From DATCYZ01 sp036526195 (GTDB lineage Bacteria > Pseudomonadota > Gammaproteobacteria > Burkholderiales > SG8-39): a stretch of DNA of 7,011 nucleotides. The stretch is taken from NCBI GenBank assembly GCA_036526195.1, contig DATCYZ010000063.1, positions 1-7,011 on the forward strand, written 5' to 3'. The position numbers were made by a program, and so were the translations under genes. Numbering within the stretch: the stretch's first letter is position 1; each line of letters begins with the position of its first letter. This document shows, piece after piece, positions 5,516-7,011 of this stretch. The notes beneath the pieces were generated by a model. It saw only the letters and a program-made list of their open reading frames with translations. It searched no databases and had not been told where the DNA came from.

Positions 5516-6940
5516 CTACACCCCGAACACCTTCAACACCGCATCGCTGAACCCCTCCAATCCGCGGCCCGTGATGCCGGTCCTGCGCTTCAGGCCAGGC
5601 ATCCCCTCGTAAACGTAAACACCGCCTTCCCCGGTGAAGAGGTCATTGAACAGGTCCTCCTTTCCGGTCCAGTAGGACAGGAAGGTTTCGCAACGGATGT
5701 TCGCGACTTTCAGGTTGGCGCTGTACCCGAGGGTGGCGGCCTGGTTGATCAGGCGACCGGTTCCGGGCGATTCGATCCGTATGCCGCGGCAGCCCTTCAG
5801 GATCAGCCGGCAGGGTCCGTGGAAGACCAGGAACCTGAGTTGCAGGGTGAGCCAGGCCTGCAGGCTGCCAAGACGCCAGTGCCGCGTGATGCGCACCGGG
5901 TGGTCGGCTTCCTGCACCACGCCGGCCAGCGAGCGCGCATGACAGACGAAGGCGGCGCCCTCTTCCAGTTCGAGGATACCGACCTCGTTGAGTGCGTCCT
6001 TGACCGGGGAGATGACGATCGGCTCGGCGCCCGCGGGGCCGACGCGTGTCAGCATGAACAGGCCCGAGAGCAGGCTTGCGAAGGGCAGGGCCTTGTTGAG
6101 GAGCCAGCGGGTCGATTTCCCGGCCTGCCGCGAGGTGCTTTGCAGGTAATCGGACTGGACCAGCAGTTCCTGTCCTTCGCCCGGCACGACGGGAACCGAT
6201 ACCGCAGACATCCTGCCTGCGTCCCCCGCTTCGGCCGCCAGCGCGAACGGCGCGAAGGCCCGGCCGGAGGCCTGCGGCAGCAACTGGATCGGCGGCTGTC
6301 GCGCAACCCAGGGCGCGACGAGGAAATAGAGAACGACCTTGATGCCGATCGGGATCAGGAGGATGCCGACAAGGATCGAGATCGCGAAGGGCAATTCCTT
6401 GCGGACGAGGGACTGGACACGCCCGACGTAACCCTGCTCGAGTGCGCGCTCGCGCGCCGATATGGCACTACCCAGCGCGTTGATCTCCTGTTGCGCCTGC
6501 GCGACCCGGGTGTCCAGCTGCCGTCTGGCCGAAGCGTGCAGGCGATCCGCGGCATCGACGGCCGTCTGCGCAGCCAGGATCCGGGCATCGAGGAGCCGGA
6601 TCGATTGCCAGGCCTCCGACAACGGGACCTTTCGCGTCCAGACGTTGGCGTCCCACACCATGGCACGCTCAGCGCGCAGTTCCTCGAGGTCCACGCGGAG
6701 GATGCGGAGCGTGGATTCCGCCTTCCTGATTTGCGTCCCGGCGTCGCGCTTCAACGCCTCGCGCGCGCGGGTGAGCTGGTCCCTGCGCGCAACCAGTTCG
6801 CTGCGTTCGTCGGCGAGCTCCGCGTTCTTCTTCAGCTCGCCACCGATCCATGCGGCGGTGAGCAGTACCGCGAGAATGAGCAACAGGGCGACGGCCTGCC
6901 GCACCAGCCATCTGGCGATACCCGCGAGAATCGAGCCCAT
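5516..6940 (-). CDS. Unrecognised membrane protein: TM, coiled coil, TM, C-terminal domain
   Basis: I do not recognise this 474-residue product. A hydrophobic helix at about 14-33 is followed by a charged, heptad-like helical region from 36 to 170 (rich in E, R, Q, L and A, for example ELADERSELVARRDQL and ARRQLDTRVAQAQQEINAL). This region is probably a coiled coil. A second helix lies at about 184-208 (FAISILVGILLIPIGIKVVL). The helical region is probably extracytoplasmic and the C-terminal 265 residues cytoplasmic, but the topology is inferred. The C-terminal domain has a third moderately hydrophobic stretch (282-298) and distinctive segments FHGPCRLILKGCRGIRIE (373-390), GRLINQAATLGYSANL (395-410), RCETFLSYWTGKEDLFNDLF (416-435) and GGVYVYEGMPG (439-449). 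The Gly-rich beta pattern at 370-390 faintly recalls AIM24-like proteins; I would not assign it. The ATG at 6940 lacks a strong ribosome-binding site, and no other start lies in frame up to the window edge. Confidence 0.8.
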   Translation of the reverse strand: MGSILAGIARWLVRQAVALLLILAVLLTAAWIGGELKKNAELADERSELVARRDQLTRAREALKRDAGTQIRKAESTLRILRVDLEELRAERAMVWDANVWTRKVPLSEAWQSIRLLDARILAAQTAVDAADRLHASARRQLDTRVAQAQQEINALGSAISARERALEQGYVGRVQSLVRKELPFAISILVGILLIPIGIKVVLYFLVAPWVARQPPIQLLPQASGRAFAPFALAAEAGDAGRMSAVSVPVVPGEGQELLVQSDYLQSTSRQAGKSTRWLLNKALPFASLLSGLFMLTRVGPAGAEPIVISPVKDALNEVGILELEEGAAFVCHARSLAGVVQEADHPVRITRHWRLGSLQAWLTLQLRFLVFHGPCRLILKGCRGIRIESPGTGRLINQAATLGYSANLKVANIRCETFLSYWTGKEDLFNDLFTGEGGVYVYEGMPGLKRRTGITGRGLEGFSDAVLKVFGV

Positions 6941-6948
6941 GGGGTGGA

Positions 6949-7011
6949 TTATCCCCGCCCTTCCTCCACAGCATGACAGGCCACCGTCGTCCCGTCCCTG
7001 ACGATCGCCAC
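6949..7011 (-). CDS. Possible 3' end of an upstream gene (partial)
   Basis: Reading leftward from the window edge, one frame gives VAIVRDGTTVACHAVEEGRG and stops at TAA (6951-6949), 8 nt before the ATG at 6940. Third positions are mostly G or C, as in the real genes here, and the close spacing would suit an operon with the membrane-protein gene. All three minus-strand frames are open over this short stretch, so the call rests on spacing and codon bias. No function can be assigned from 20 residues. Confidence 0.4.
   Translation of the reverse strand: MAIVRDGTTVACHAVEEGRG

Noticed and set aside
5495..6976. Long plus-strand open frame opposite the minus-strand membrane gene
   Set aside because: It is the mirror frame of a GC-rich gene; its product is low-complexity, charged and without recognisable motifs. 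The minus-strand reading has TM helices and a coiled coil.

Overview
The window is high-GC DNA (about two thirds G+C by eye) packed with chromosomal housekeeping genes. The thiS/thiG junction, a tRNA-Gly(CCC) close to the E. coli glyU type, a PF06189-type 5'-nucleotidase and a large AsmA protein fit a proteobacterium. I infer a betaproteobacterium, possibly Rhodocyclales-like; this comes from gene content and codon bias, not from a database search. There is no phage, insertion sequence, CRISPR array or other clear mobile DNA.

Layout. At the left edge, thiS lies on the minus strand and is followed after 2 nt by the start codon of the next gene, very probably thiG, which runs off the window. 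A short divergent spacer (208-294) separates thiS from a plus-strand tRNA-Gly(CCC). A 168-nt leader (369-536) then opens a plus-strand run of three genes. These encode a polytopic membrane protein built from repeated MscS-related 'conserved TM helix' units (537-2003), a cytosolic 5'-nucleotidase (2037-2966) and an AsmA-family protein (2963-5251). The last two overlap by ATGA, so they are probably translationally coupled. On the right, a minus-strand gene (5516-6940) encodes an unrecognised membrane protein with a TM / coiled coil / TM / C-terminal domain layout. Eight nt upstream of it, an open frame ends that looks like the 3' end of another minus-strand gene.

The least ordinary part is the 264-nt spacer between the convergent asmA-like gene and the minus-strand membrane gene. 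It holds three back-to-back long inverted repeats (5312-5360, 5358-5407, 5409-5447) with stems of 20, 23 and 16 positions and no U-tracts. The loops of the first and third are complementary to each other over 7 nt, within a 10-nt inverted match, although their stems are unrelated. This could be a kissing-loop RNA, a structured convergent boundary, or a member of an undescribed palindromic repeat family.

Other points worth a look are a T54-to-G change in the tRNA T-loop and a thiG ribosome-binding site formed by the codons for ThiS's functional C-terminal glycines. How the three plus-strand genes work together is unclear. Two act at or from the inner membrane (a possible tension-sensing channel relative and an envelope lipid-homeostasis protein), and the nucleotidase is soluble.
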